Shown here piece by piece: positions 14,479-22,357 of a stretch of 27,976 nucleotides of DNA. The stretch comes from JBAYNS01 sp041678625 (GTDB taxonomy: Bacteria; Patescibacteriota; Gracilibacteria; Peribacterales; Peribacteraceae). The stretch spans positions 1 to 27,976 of the forward strand of contig JBAYNS010000003.1 of assembly GCA_041678625.1 (NCBI GenBank), read 5' to 3'. The stretch's first letter is position 1; every line of letters starts with the position of its first letter. Below the pieces are notes generated by a model that did no database searches, had not been told where the DNA came from, and saw nothing but the letters and a program-made list of their open reading frames with translations. The position numbers were made by a program, and so were the translations under genes.

Positions 14479-16164
14479 ATGTCCAATTGTAAGAAATGTC
14501 AGGCCTCGTTCGAGATTCATGAAGATGAAAGAGTCTTCTTAAAAAAGATGAAGTTCACATTTGGCGAGACCGAAGTGCATCCACCTGAACCGGTGTATTG
14601 CCCTACATGCAGGATGCTCTTGCGAACGTGCCACAGAAATGAGCGCAATTATTATAAGAACATTTCTACAAAGTCTGGAGTAGAAGTCATATCGCTCTAC
14701 GCACCGGAGTCACCATGGGGTGGGCCTTTCAAAATTTGGACTGAAGAGGAGTGGTTGAGTGATGACCTCGATCCGCTGCAATACGGTCGTGACTTTGATT
14801 TCTCTCGTGGATTCTTTGAACAGTTTTCCGAGTTACTCAAAGATGTTCCCCGCAGAACGGTCTGCACTATGGACAACCAAAATTCTGACTATTCCACGGG
14901 AACGGGATTTTGTAGAAATTGTTACCTGATCAATTCCTCAGAATATAGTGAGGACTGTTATTATGGAAAACTGATGCAGAGCTGTAAGGACTGTGTTGAT
15001 TGTTCGTACATTTATAATTCCGAACTCTGCTACGAATGTTTCTCTCTTTATAAGTGTTACAACTGCACCTTTCTCCTCTTCAGTCAGAATTGCCAGGACT
15101 GTCTCTTCTCATCGAATTTAAACGGATGTAAGCATTGCTGCCTCTGCACAAACCTTCATCAAAAGGAGTACCATTTCTTAAACAAACCATTCTCGAAGGA
15201 AGAGTATGAAAAGCACGTGCAGGAGTTCTGGGGATCGAACAGAAAGATGTTGGCCATACGTGAGAAGCTCATGGAACAGCGTGCAAAGCAAATTCAGAAG
15301 TACGCTAATATTGTGAACTCCACGAACTGTACAGGGGACTACATTGAAAACTCAAAAGACTGTTTTGACTGTTATGACATGAACGAAAGCGAGGACTGCC
15401 GCTATGTTCAGGTGGGTGTGCAGGTGAAGGACAACTACGACTGCTCAAACATGTACATCAAACCGGAGCTCTGTTACGAGACACTTGGAACGATAGAAGA
15501 TTTCAATATCGCCTATTCTATCTTTGTCTTCAATTGTCACGATCTCCTCTATTGTGATTACTGCTATAACTGTCACGATCTCTTCGCATGCAGTGGTCTC
15601 ACGCGGAAACATCACTGCATCTTCAATAAGCAATACACAGAAGAGGAGTACAACAAACTCGTGCCTAAGATTATCGAGCACATGCAGAAATACGAGGAAT
15701 GGGGCAAATTTTTTCCACCTGAGTATGCACCATTCGGATACAATGAAACACTTGCATACGAATATGTTCCTTTAGCAAAGGAAGAGGCGCTCAAGAGAGG
15801 ATTTCTGTGGAGAGATCGAGAGAATACAATCTTGCAAGTAGAGAAAATCATCCTTGCAACACAGCTGCCTGACAGAATTGAGGAAGTTCCCGATGATATT
15901 CTCAACTGGGCGATTGAGTGTGAAGAGACGAAGAGGCCGTTTCAAATCACAAAACCTGAACTGAGGTTTTATCGCAAACACAATCTTCCTATTCCACATT
16001 TTCATCCTGATGTTCGCTACGATAAGCGGCTTTCACTCAGAAATCCTCGCAAGCTCTGGGAGCGTAACTGCCAGAAGTGTGAAGCAAAGATCATGACATC
16101 TTTTGCTCCAGAAAGACCAGAAAAAGTGTATTGCGAAGATTGCTACTTAAAGGAAGTATATTGA
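14479..16164 (+). CDS. Cysteine-rich zinc-ribbon array protein CR8
   Basis: 561 residues. The N ribbon is C4/C7 with C41/C44 (YCPTCR). The second ribbon is wholly lost (NISTKSGVEVIS in place of CDLTGK), and the WWSD motif has become EEWLSDDLD after a small Gly/Trp-rich insertion (PESPWGGPFKIW). The repeats end in CTNLHQKEYHFLNKPFSKEEY and CSGLTRKHHCIFNKQYTEEEY. The C-terminal module has ECEETKRPFQITKPEL with HPDVRYDKR, then CQKC...YCEDCYLKEVY. Its last 125 bases are closest to CR7. CR9 starts five bases after its end, and AAGGAAG in its last codons can serve as the CR9 ribosome site, so the two are very likely co-translated. Confidence 0.9.
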   Translation: MSNCKKCQASFEIHEDERVFLKKMKFTFGETEVHPPEPVYCPTCRMLLRTCHRNERNYYKNISTKSGVEVISLYAPESPWGGPFKIWTEEEWLSDDLDPLQYGRDFDFSRGFFEQFSELLKDVPRRTVCTMDNQNSDYSTGTGFCRNCYLINSSEYSEDCYYGKLMQSCKDCVDCSYIYNSELCYECFSLYKCYNCTFLLFSQNCQDCLFSSNLNGCKHCCLCTNLHQKEYHFLNKPFSKEEYEKHVQEFWGSNRKMLAIREKLMEQRAKQIQKYANIVNSTNCTGDYIENSKDCFDCYDMNESEDCRYVQVGVQVKDNYDCSNMYIKPELCYETLGTIEDFNIAYSIFVFNCHDLLYCDYCYNCHDLFACSGLTRKHHCIFNKQYTEEEYNKLVPKIIEHMQKYEEWGKFFPPEYAPFGYNETLAYEYVPLAKEEALKRGFLWRDRENTILQVEKIILATQLPDRIEEVPDDILNWAIECEETKRPFQITKPELRFYRKHNLPIPHFHPDVRYDKRLSLRNPRKLWERNCQKCEAKIMTSFAPERPEKVYCEDCYLKEVY

Positions 16165-16168
16165 TGTC

Positions 16169-17839
16169 ATGCAGAAGATTTGCACTCAATGTAACACCTC
16201 ATTCGAGGTTACAGATGATGATCTGAGGTTCTATGAGAATGTTTCTCCAATATTCGAAGGGAAAACATGCCCAATTCCTCCACCTACACTCTGTTCCCAA
16301 TGCCGCGTGCGCAGGCGATTGAGCTGGCGCAATGACCGCACGTTCTATAAAAGGAAGTGTGACCTGACCGGAGAAGAGTACGTTTCGATCTTTGCACTGG
16401 ATGAGCCATACAAGGCGTATCGACCTACGCCATGGTATAGCGATCAATGGGATCCTATGGATTACGGTCGTGCCTATGATTTTTCCAAATCTTTCTTTGA
16501 GCAGTTCGATGCGTTGATGAAGGATATCCCGCAATTGGGGATCGATATCGTGAATTGCCAGAACAGTGAGTACTGCAATTATTGTGGAGACGATAAAAAT
16601 TGCTACCTCGATATCGCCGGAGAGGCAAATGAAGACTGCTACTTCAATCTCTTCATTAAGTACTGCAAAGATTGTGCCGATTGTACGTTTACCTACAAAT
16701 CGACGTTCTGCTACGAATGTATTCAATGCTACAACTGCTATCGGTGTCAGCATTCGATGTACCTGGATGATTGTAATGATTGTGCGTTTTGTTTTGACTG
16801 TAAGAACTGCAAAGATTGCCTCCTCTGTACGAACTTACGGAATAAGCAGTACTACATTCTTAATGAACAGCACACGAAAAAAGAGTATGAGAAGAAACTT
16901 GCAGAATTGAATACCAGGTGTCATTCATCCTTGCAAAAGATCACGGAAATATGGAATACAATGCGTATAGAGAAGGGGATTTATCGAGACATGTATACGC
17001 TGAATTGCGAGGATTGTACGGGGAATAACATCAAGAATTGTAAGAATTGCGTAGGAGTGTACAACGCAACAGAGTGTGAAGATTGTAAGCATCTTTACGA
17101 TGTGCTCAATGCAAAGGATTGCCAGGACCTCAATTATTCGCTCTACGATCCGGAAATAAGCTATGAGCTCTGTTCAACGCTGCACATGCACCATTGTGCA
17201 TTCTGCTTCGCATCGCATTACTGCAATTCTTGTTACTACTGCGGCATGGTCAATAATAGCCACGACCTCTTTGGATGTGCCGCTCTCAATCACAAGGAAT
17301 ATTGCATTCTGAACAAGCAATACACAAAAGAAGAGTACGAGGACATCGTTATAAAAATTATTGCCCAGATGAAAGAATCAGGCGAATGGGGAGAATTTCC
17401 TCCGGGCTCTGTTTCTCCTTTTGCCTATAATGAAACTGTTGCACACGAGTACTATCCTCTCTCAAAAAAAGAAGCGTGTGACCTTGGATTTAAGTGGAGA
17501 GAAAAAGAAAAAACTTCTTCAGTGTCACAAACATCGGATATTCCCGATTGTATTGATGTAGTTGAAGATTCAATTACCAAGGAAACCCTTTGCTGCACGC
17601 AATGTCAGAAGAATTACCGCATCATTCCACAAGAACTTAATTTCTACCGCACTATAGGTGTCCCTATTCCACAGACATGCCCTGATTGCAGACATCTAGA
17701 ACGTTTTAGGATGAGGAATCCACGAGAAATGTGGCAAAGAACTTGTATGAAATGTCACAAGGAAATCCAAACAACATATAATCCAGAAAGACCGGAGAAA
17801 GTGTACTGTGAATCCTGCTATCTTCGGGAGGTTTACTAA
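16169..17839 (+). CDS. Cysteine-rich zinc-ribbon array protein CR9 (best-preserved C-terminal module)
   Basis: 556 residues, about 53 cysteines (9.5 percent). The N ribbon is C5/C8 with C42/C45; the second ribbon is reduced to CDLTGE and WYSD. The first repeat is the most Cys-dense of the array (FCYECIQCYNCYRC, then CNDCAFCFDCKNCKDC) and ends in CTNLRNKQYYILNEQHTKKEY. The second ends in CAALNHKEYCILNKQYTKEEY. It is the only member whose C-terminal module keeps both ribbons: C476/C479 with C504/C507 (TCPDCRH), then C526/C529 with C547/C550. Its C-terminal CTQCQKNYRIIPQELNFYR aligns directly with its own N-terminal CTQCNTSFEVTDDDLRFY, showing that the two ends are duplicates. It is translationally coupled to CR8. 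Function unknown. Confidence 0.9.
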   Translation: MQKICTQCNTSFEVTDDDLRFYENVSPIFEGKTCPIPPPTLCSQCRVRRRLSWRNDRTFYKRKCDLTGEEYVSIFALDEPYKAYRPTPWYSDQWDPMDYGRAYDFSKSFFEQFDALMKDIPQLGIDIVNCQNSEYCNYCGDDKNCYLDIAGEANEDCYFNLFIKYCKDCADCTFTYKSTFCYECIQCYNCYRCQHSMYLDDCNDCAFCFDCKNCKDCLLCTNLRNKQYYILNEQHTKKEYEKKLAELNTRCHSSLQKITEIWNTMRIEKGIYRDMYTLNCEDCTGNNIKNCKNCVGVYNATECEDCKHLYDVLNAKDCQDLNYSLYDPEISYELCSTLHMHHCAFCFASHYCNSCYYCGMVNNSHDLFGCAALNHKEYCILNKQYTKEEYEDIVIKIIAQMKESGEWGEFPPGSVSPFAYNETVAHEYYPLSKKEACDLGFKWREKEKTSSVSQTSDIPDCIDVVEDSITKETLCCTQCQKNYRIIPQELNFYRTIGVPIPQTCPDCRHLERFRMRNPREMWQRTCMKCHKEIQTTYNPERPEKVYCESCYLREVY

Positions 17840-17871
17840 AGCAATTTTCGCTCTGAGCTAGTCGAATGGGT

Positions 17872-17901
17872 GAGGAGTGTTTTCTAAAAGAGGTGTACTA
17901 A
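17872..17901 (+). pseudogene. Relic of a tenth cysteine-rich paralog (last codons)
   Basis: Ten codons read EECFLKEVY-stop, 8 of 9 residues identical to the ending of CR4 and CR5 (EECYLKEVY). At the DNA level it differs from CR4 at seven of 30 positions, most of them synonymous. Upstream in this frame there is a stop 16 bases earlier and no further similarity, so this is a leftover tail. It abuts the right-hand palindromic repeat. Confidence 0.65.
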
Positions 17902-17972
17902 TAAGTACGAAATTCGAAGCACCAAATCCGAAAAGTTTCGAATTTCGATATTCGGATTTAGTGTTTATAATT
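17890..17972. repeat. Right copy of the array-flanking palindromic repeat
   Basis: It shares GAGGTGTACT, ATAAG-x-ACGAAATTCGAA and TTTCGAATTTCGATATTC with the left copy at 359-443. Inner blocks are permuted and the outer arms are decayed (AAGTACGAAAT against ATTTAGTGTTT). It ends at the first possible start codon of the following ATPase gene, so it may have replaced that gene's original upstream region. Confidence 0.7.
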
Positions 17973-20260
17973 TGTCTCTAATCACTAGTAAACGCTGTTC
18001 TATTGCAGTATTCTTTCTCACAATGCTTCTTCTTGTACGTATTCAGCAATGGGATGAGAAGGCCGGCAAAACCGAGCCCAAATTCACACAACTCCTCACA
18101 AATCTCCATGAACAAATTGTCGGTTCAACGGTGAGTTTTGAGCTCGTTTCCTATCGGCAGCATATTTACTTTTACATTTACATTCCCAGTGCTCTGCGGG
18201 AGCTTGTTGTTGGACAGGTATATTCCATTTATCCAAATGCGGTCATTGAGGAGCAAGAAGGGGACTATGCGCACATGAAAAATATTGGTGATGCGCATTT
18301 GGTTGTTTCACGGCTCAAGCGCAAGCGGACGGATATCTATCCATGGAAACGTTTTACGGAGTTCGAAGGCGATAGTCTGGCAGGCCTCTATACCGTGCTC
18401 AGTAAAGCGGAAGAGGATCAGCAATTATGGGTACAGGTTGTTCTGCAGCCGATTCCGGATAATTTTGCATTCAACGTTCGCCGCGGCATAAAGTACTTCG
18501 TCAACAGATTCCGCAAACTGGTGCGTTTGCGCGATTTTGTGAAGGCGCGTTCCCAAAAAAGTTTCCGATCGAGTGAGCGGGAAGCTATCAGTACCAAGGT
18601 TGCCGAACGGCATTATCGCGTTACGGTGCGCGTTGCCGCTATTGCCAAGCAAGAGGAGAAAGCACGCGGACAACTCCGTGCTCTTGAGCAGGCGTACTCA
18701 CAGTTCAATACATTGGATTACAACGGATTCGTTATCGGAAAGCGTTTGCGTGGAGAAGCAGCTCTACGACGTTGGCAAAAACGGGCTCTGGACGAATCCT
18801 CATGGATGGGTATCAGCGAACTTGCCGGAATGTATCACTTCCCCGACCCCGATATCGTACCGCATATGGTTCATGTGATGGCCCGGCGCTCCGAGCCGCC
18901 CATGGATCTCCCAAAGGCGAATGATCCAAGTGTTCTGCCATTTGGTCTTACCAATTATCATAACCAACGCATCAAGTTTGGTCTGATGCGCGAGGACCGC
19001 GCACGACATCTCTACGTTGTAGGAAAGTCCGGCACGGGTAAAAGTAAACTCCTGGAACTTCTGATTTCCACGGATATTAAAGAAGGAAAAGGAGTCTGTG
19101 TTATGGATCCGCACGGTGATCTGGTGGATGCGGTGATCCGACACGTGCCTAAAGAGCGGATGCACGACGTGATCTACTTCAATCCGATGGATACGGAGTT
19201 CCCCATTGCTTTCAACCCGATGGAAGCGGTCACACCGGAGCTCAAGCTGAGGGTTACTATCGGATTCATTGAAATCTTCAAGAAGCTCTTTGGCGCCAAC
19301 TGGACGCCGCGTTTGGAGCATGTACTTCGGCAGACCACACTCGCTTTGCTGGATAGCAAGGGAACGACGGTGTTCTCCATCCTGAAGATGCTTAGTGACA
19401 AGAATTACCGACAGAAGATTGTCGCGAAGATCGAGGACGCCGTGGTGAAGAATTTCTGGGTCAATGAATTTGCCGCATGGAGCGAGAAATTCGATAACGA
19501 GGCCATTACGCCGCTTCTCAACAAAGTCGGGCAGCTTGTTTCCACCAACCTCATCCGCAACATCATCGGGCAGCCGTACAACACCTTCAATATCCGCCAG
19601 GTGATGGACAACCAGAAGATCATGCTCGTAAAGCTCAATAAGGGTCTCCTCGGTGAAGAAAATGCGGCGCTTCTGGGTGCTATGATGATCACGAAGATCG
19701 AGCAGGCGGCGCTGGAACGGGCGGATATGCCGGAAGAGCAGCGCAAACCTTTCTATCTCTATTGTGACGAGTTCCAGTACTTTGCCACGAATACGTTTGC
19801 CGAAATCCTCTCCGAAGCGCGCAAGTACAAATTATCACTTACTGTTGCGCACCAGTACATGGGGCAGCTCGACAATTACGTGCGTACCACGATTTTCGGC
19901 AACGTTGGATCCATTATCACATTCCGCGTTGGCGCGGAGGATGCGCGGGTGCTCGAACAGGAATTCACACCGGTCTTCAAAGTCCGTGACATCATCAATC
20001 TTGCCGTTCGGGAGTTCTATATCAAGATGAGCGTGAAAGGAGAGACGCGCGATGCGTTCTCCGGCACGACGATGAAGTGCACAACGCCTGAGAAAGGATG
20101 GAAAGAGGAGATCATCGCGTTCTCCCGCAAGACTTTCTCCAAGCCACGCAAGGAAGTTGAAGAATTGCTGCGTAAATGGGATGAGAGTGGAGGCGATATT
20201 ACTGCGGAAGCGTGGTATTCCGGCGCTCTTGATGAAGAATTTGCTCCGCCAATCGTTTAA
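17972..20260 (+). CDS. TraD/VirD4-HerA superfamily DNA-pumping ATPase
   Basis: 762 residues from a TTG at 17972; an ATG at 18023 would give 745. Likely a membrane-anchored hexameric ATPase of the type IV coupling-protein/HerA class, which moves DNA in conjugation, secretion or uptake. A short hydrophobic stretch (SIAVFFLTMLLLV) opens the protein. Walker A GKSGTGKS is at residues 351-358, the family motif DPHGD at 379-383, and Walker B LYCDEFQ with D599/E600 follows, then AHQYMGQL and a GAEDAR region. The N-terminal 300 residues are the usual less conserved part. The hydrophobic anchor is short, no Shine-Dalgarno is visible, and the start abuts a repeat, so the true 5' end may be lost or altered. 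No other transfer genes are in the window. The 3' end is duplicated at 22341. Confidence 0.85.
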   Translation: MSLITSKRCSIAVFFLTMLLLVRIQQWDEKAGKTEPKFTQLLTNLHEQIVGSTVSFELVSYRQHIYFYIYIPSALRELVVGQVYSIYPNAVIEEQEGDYAHMKNIGDAHLVVSRLKRKRTDIYPWKRFTEFEGDSLAGLYTVLSKAEEDQQLWVQVVLQPIPDNFAFNVRRGIKYFVNRFRKLVRLRDFVKARSQKSFRSSEREAISTKVAERHYRVTVRVAAIAKQEEKARGQLRALEQAYSQFNTLDYNGFVIGKRLRGEAALRRWQKRALDESSWMGISELAGMYHFPDPDIVPHMVHVMARRSEPPMDLPKANDPSVLPFGLTNYHNQRIKFGLMREDRARHLYVVGKSGTGKSKLLELLISTDIKEGKGVCVMDPHGDLVDAVIRHVPKERMHDVIYFNPMDTEFPIAFNPMEAVTPELKLRVTIGFIEIFKKLFGANWTPRLEHVLRQTTLALLDSKGTTVFSILKMLSDKNYRQKIVAKIEDAVVKNFWVNEFAAWSEKFDNEAITPLLNKVGQLVSTNLIRNIIGQPYNTFNIRQVMDNQKIMLVKLNKGLLGEENAALLGAMMITKIEQAALERADMPEEQRKPFYLYCDEFQYFATNTFAEILSEARKYKLSLTVAHQYMGQLDNYVRTTIFGNVGSIITFRVGAEDARVLEQEFTPVFKVRDIINLAVREFYIKMSVKGETRDAFSGTTMKCTTPEKGWKEEIIAFSRKTFSKPRKEVEELLRKWDESGGDITAEAWYSGALDEEFAPPIV

Positions 20261-20274
20261 TTGCCTGTCCTAAG
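20144..20274 (+). repeat. 131-bp direct repeat, copy A (3' end of the ATPase gene)
   Basis: CCACGCAAGGAAGTTGAAGA through TTGCCTGTCCTAAG, covering the last 38 codons, the stop and 14 bases beyond. It aligns without gaps to 22341-22471 with four mismatches in 131. All four are in third positions or the stop codon (AAG/AAA, GGC/GGG, GAA/GAG, TAA/TAG), so the protein sequence is identical. Similarity ends abruptly on both sides. Confidence 0.95.
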
Positions 20275-20350
20275 CTTGTTTGCGCTGAGTGAAGCCGAAG
20301 TTTCGAGGAACACTGCCTATTGTTTGAGCATCAAATACTGGGTGGATATA

Positions 20351-21853
20351 TCATCTGATTTTTACTTCTGGTGATTCATCAGTACTTGTTTTTTCAGGTT
20401 GATATGTACGGAAAAAACTGAGCAAATTATCCGCCTCATTCATCGATAAATCATTGCTAACGTATTTTTTATTTTTTTGTTTGAAGCTAACCGATGATAA
20501 AGCAGGATGCTGACTCACAAAGTTATCTCCATTGTTTGAATCTTGAAAGAAAGAGAGAATTGGTTCTTGTGTATCGTGTGCAAAATATACCTTTGTACCA
20601 TCGGGTGTCGCTTCCAGCTGTATATCTCTAATGAAATTTGCGGCTGGTGTTTTTTGAAGAGAAGTTTGTTGATAACGTTGTTTGATGAAATCCAAATGAT
20701 TGCCGAGCTGTGTGACTCTTTTTTGAAAATCAATTGGTGCTTCCAGCCGGTGTCCATTTTTCCTAACTTCGTCGAACAAGGCGTCAAAATTCTCCGATTC
20801 TTGCGATCGATCGCGGTCTGGACTATATACATAAAGCAGCTCTACCTGTGCTAAAAGGTTATTAATACTATCGGGATTGATTTCGAGTGCGTACTGGCCA
20901 TTTTTATATTGCCGCGTAAATCCGTGTACGTTATTGCTGATAGCATATGGCATTGCTCTAAACTCTTTTTCACGTCCGGCAGGTATCACAAAAAGCATCA
21001 CACCATTTTTGTCCACTGCAAATTTGGCATTGATAAAAAGTTTTACTCCATTAACTTTCCGGGCTTCTTCGGGAATTCTTTCGACAATATTCTTAAGTCT
21101 CTTACTAGATTTTTCGGCAATCTGCATGTGTTGTTTGTATTCTTCTGATGATTTCTGTCCTTTCTTGTCATCTTCTGCCTCCGTTGTAATGTCATCTTCT
21201 ACTAGGCTATCTACTTCCTTCACATTATATTCCTTGTTAAATTCTGCCGCATACCCTTCGTGTTCTACAATTTCTTTGGTGTTGAATCGAGTTTCAATTT
21301 GTTCTTGGCATTGCTCCAGCTCTTCTATAGGTGCATAGATGCGAGTTCCTTCAGTACGTTGTTCATACTCATATCCCTCACGATAATGATGTTCATAAAT
21401 GGCCCCATCGGCATCTGATTCAGTCTCCTGCTTATTTCCGAGAAGAATGTCCCGTTCCTGACCACTTCGAAAAGGTAAGATACCATATGTTTTACCATTT
21501 GATGAGATACCATATCTTACGGTTAGTATTCTCCCTATCAACACCGATTTTATACTTTCAGAAGCTGTATTATTTAGCGTTTCGATGCGCTCGTTTAAAC
21601 GTGAAATACGCTCTTGTATGTTTTCTACGCTTTCCCTTGTTTCTTGAACTCTTTTTTGTGCTACATCTACTCTTTTTTGCAGATTGCCAGAGTCTTCTTC
21701 TGCTTTTCTTGCAATATTCTCGGCCTCTTTAAAAGGATCTGATTCTGTAATATCTACTTGATCATGTTCTTGCTCATTGCCAGGGACTACATCGTTCCGC
21801 ATACTCATTTTTAAGAGGCGTGCTTCTTCGATGATTTTCAGTAATTTGCTCAT
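20351..21853 (-). CDS. Hypothetical protein with N-terminal coiled coil, in the insert
   Basis: 500 residues from the ATG at 21853 (MSKLLKIIEEARLLKM); a TTG at 21880 would add nine and overlap the upstream gene. Residues about 35-105 form a strong coiled coil (KRVDVAQKRVQETRESVENI and following heptads). The middle is acidic and low in hydrophobicity (TTEAEDDKKGQKSSEE). The last 230 residues look globular, with alternating strand-like segments (VKLFINAKFAVDKNGVMLFV, YALEINPDSI, TKVYFAHD). No cysteine, signal peptide or membrane segment. I do not recognise a family. Base composition is visibly more AT-rich than the neighbours. It follows the small gene at 21873 by 19 bases, in one apparent operon inside the direct-repeat-bounded insert. 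A role as effector, regulator or structural protein cannot be decided. Confidence 0.75.
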   Translation of the reverse strand: MSKLLKIIEEARLLKMSMRNDVVPGNEQEHDQVDITESDPFKEAENIARKAEEDSGNLQKRVDVAQKRVQETRESVENIQERISRLNERIETLNNTASESIKSVLIGRILTVRYGISSNGKTYGILPFRSGQERDILLGNKQETESDADGAIYEHHYREGYEYEQRTEGTRIYAPIEELEQCQEQIETRFNTKEIVEHEGYAAEFNKEYNVKEVDSLVEDDITTEAEDDKKGQKSSEEYKQHMQIAEKSSKRLKNIVERIPEEARKVNGVKLFINAKFAVDKNGVMLFVIPAGREKEFRAMPYAISNNVHGFTRQYKNGQYALEINPDSINNLLAQVELLYVYSPDRDRSQESENFDALFDEVRKNGHRLEAPIDFQKRVTQLGNHLDFIKQRYQQTSLQKTPAANFIRDIQLEATPDGTKVYFAHDTQEPILSFFQDSNNGDNFVSQHPALSSVSFKQKNKKYVSNDLSMNEADNLLSFFRTYQPEKTSTDESPEVKIR

Positions 21854-21872
21854 AAGAAGAAAAAGGAAGGAA

Positions 21873-22130
21873 CTATACAAAAGCAGTTTCTAGTTGGTGT
21901 ATTTGTCTCTTTTCGTAAGCATGATTCTGCTGTTCTATCCATTGCTGTGCAGTCCTTACGTATGCTCTTACCTCTTTTTCTAATTGTGTTTTGTATCTGT
22001 GATAACGTTTTTTGTATTCTTGCAGTGCTTGTTTGTACCGTTTCTCCAATTGTTTATCAGTGTTGCTTGAATACTGCTTCTTAAGATTTGGGAGATTGTC
22101 AAAAAGCAAATCGGGCTCAATCTCACGCAT
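21873..22130 (-). CDS. Small coiled-coil protein, first gene of the insert operon (5' end uncertain)
   Basis: 85 residues from the ATG at 22130: MREIEPDLLFDNLPNLKKQY followed by a highly charged helical stretch (KRYKQALQEYKKRYHRYKTQ). The frame stays open upstream to 22211 and encodes IPPKILTGSEVYDTI just before the ATG. From unverified memory, a TGxEVYDxIMxxIEPxL motif recurs near the start of small Patescibacteria proteins, so the natural N-terminus may lie upstream. No ATG, GTG or TTG exists there in frame; only ATC (22196) or ATA (22193) could serve, close to the predicted transcription start. The gene is either shortened or uses a rare start codon. Function unknown. Confidence 0.65.
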   Translation of the reverse strand: MREIEPDLLFDNLPNLKKQYSSNTDKQLEKRYKQALQEYKKRYHRYKTQLEKEVRAYVRTAQQWIEQQNHAYEKRQIHQLETAFV

Positions 22131-22205
22131 GATAGTGTCATAGACTTCACTTCCGGTGAGTATCTTTGGCGGGATTGGTGATTTTGTGTTTATGATACAA
22201 CTATG

Positions 22206-22234
22206 ATTATATCAATATTTTTCATATTATGCAA
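22206..22234 (-). promoter_or_regulatory. Promoter of the two-gene insert operon
   Basis: On the minus strand TTGCAT (22234-22229) is followed after 17 bases by a perfect TATAAT (22211-22206). The expected start is about 22199, giving a leader of about 70 bases to the ATG at 22130, or almost none to an upstream rare start codon. The region is AT-rich and lies at the outer end of the insert, beside copy B of the direct repeat. Confidence 0.6.
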
Positions 22235-22264
22235 TGTTTTTCATTCGCGAATGTAAGCCTGAAT

Positions 22265-22357
22265 ATGCCGTATTCTTTCTATTTTCTGCATAAACTACCC
22301 ACATTGCCAGTGCTCCTCCTTTTGCTTGCAGATTGTAAGACCACGCAAAGAAGTTGA
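22265..22357 (+). other. Short lipoprotein-signal-like reading frame running into the repeat
   Basis: Thirty codons: MPYSFYFLHKLPTLPVLLLL then LADCKTTQRS and a stop. The hydrophobic run ending LADC resembles a lipoprotein signal peptide with a lipobox, but only six residues follow the cysteine, and the last 17 bases lie inside copy B of the ATPase tail repeat. It may be the remains of a small lipoprotein gene cut by the rearrangement, or chance. No ribosome site is visible. Confidence 0.25.

Noticed and set aside
16199..16753. Long minus-strand frames inside the array genes, such as 16199-16753, 6953-7516 and 5782-6336
   Set aside because: They are antisense to strongly conserved coding sequence and recur because Cys (TGC/TGT) and Asp/Asn codons rarely give stops on the other strand. 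They show no family resemblance or own start signals.
473..17839. Reading the repetitive array as CRISPR, satellite DNA or an assembly artefact
   Set aside because: The repeat units are full genes 30-50 percent alike with intact frames and different spacings. There are no short direct repeats with spacers, and divergence is too great for assembly duplication.
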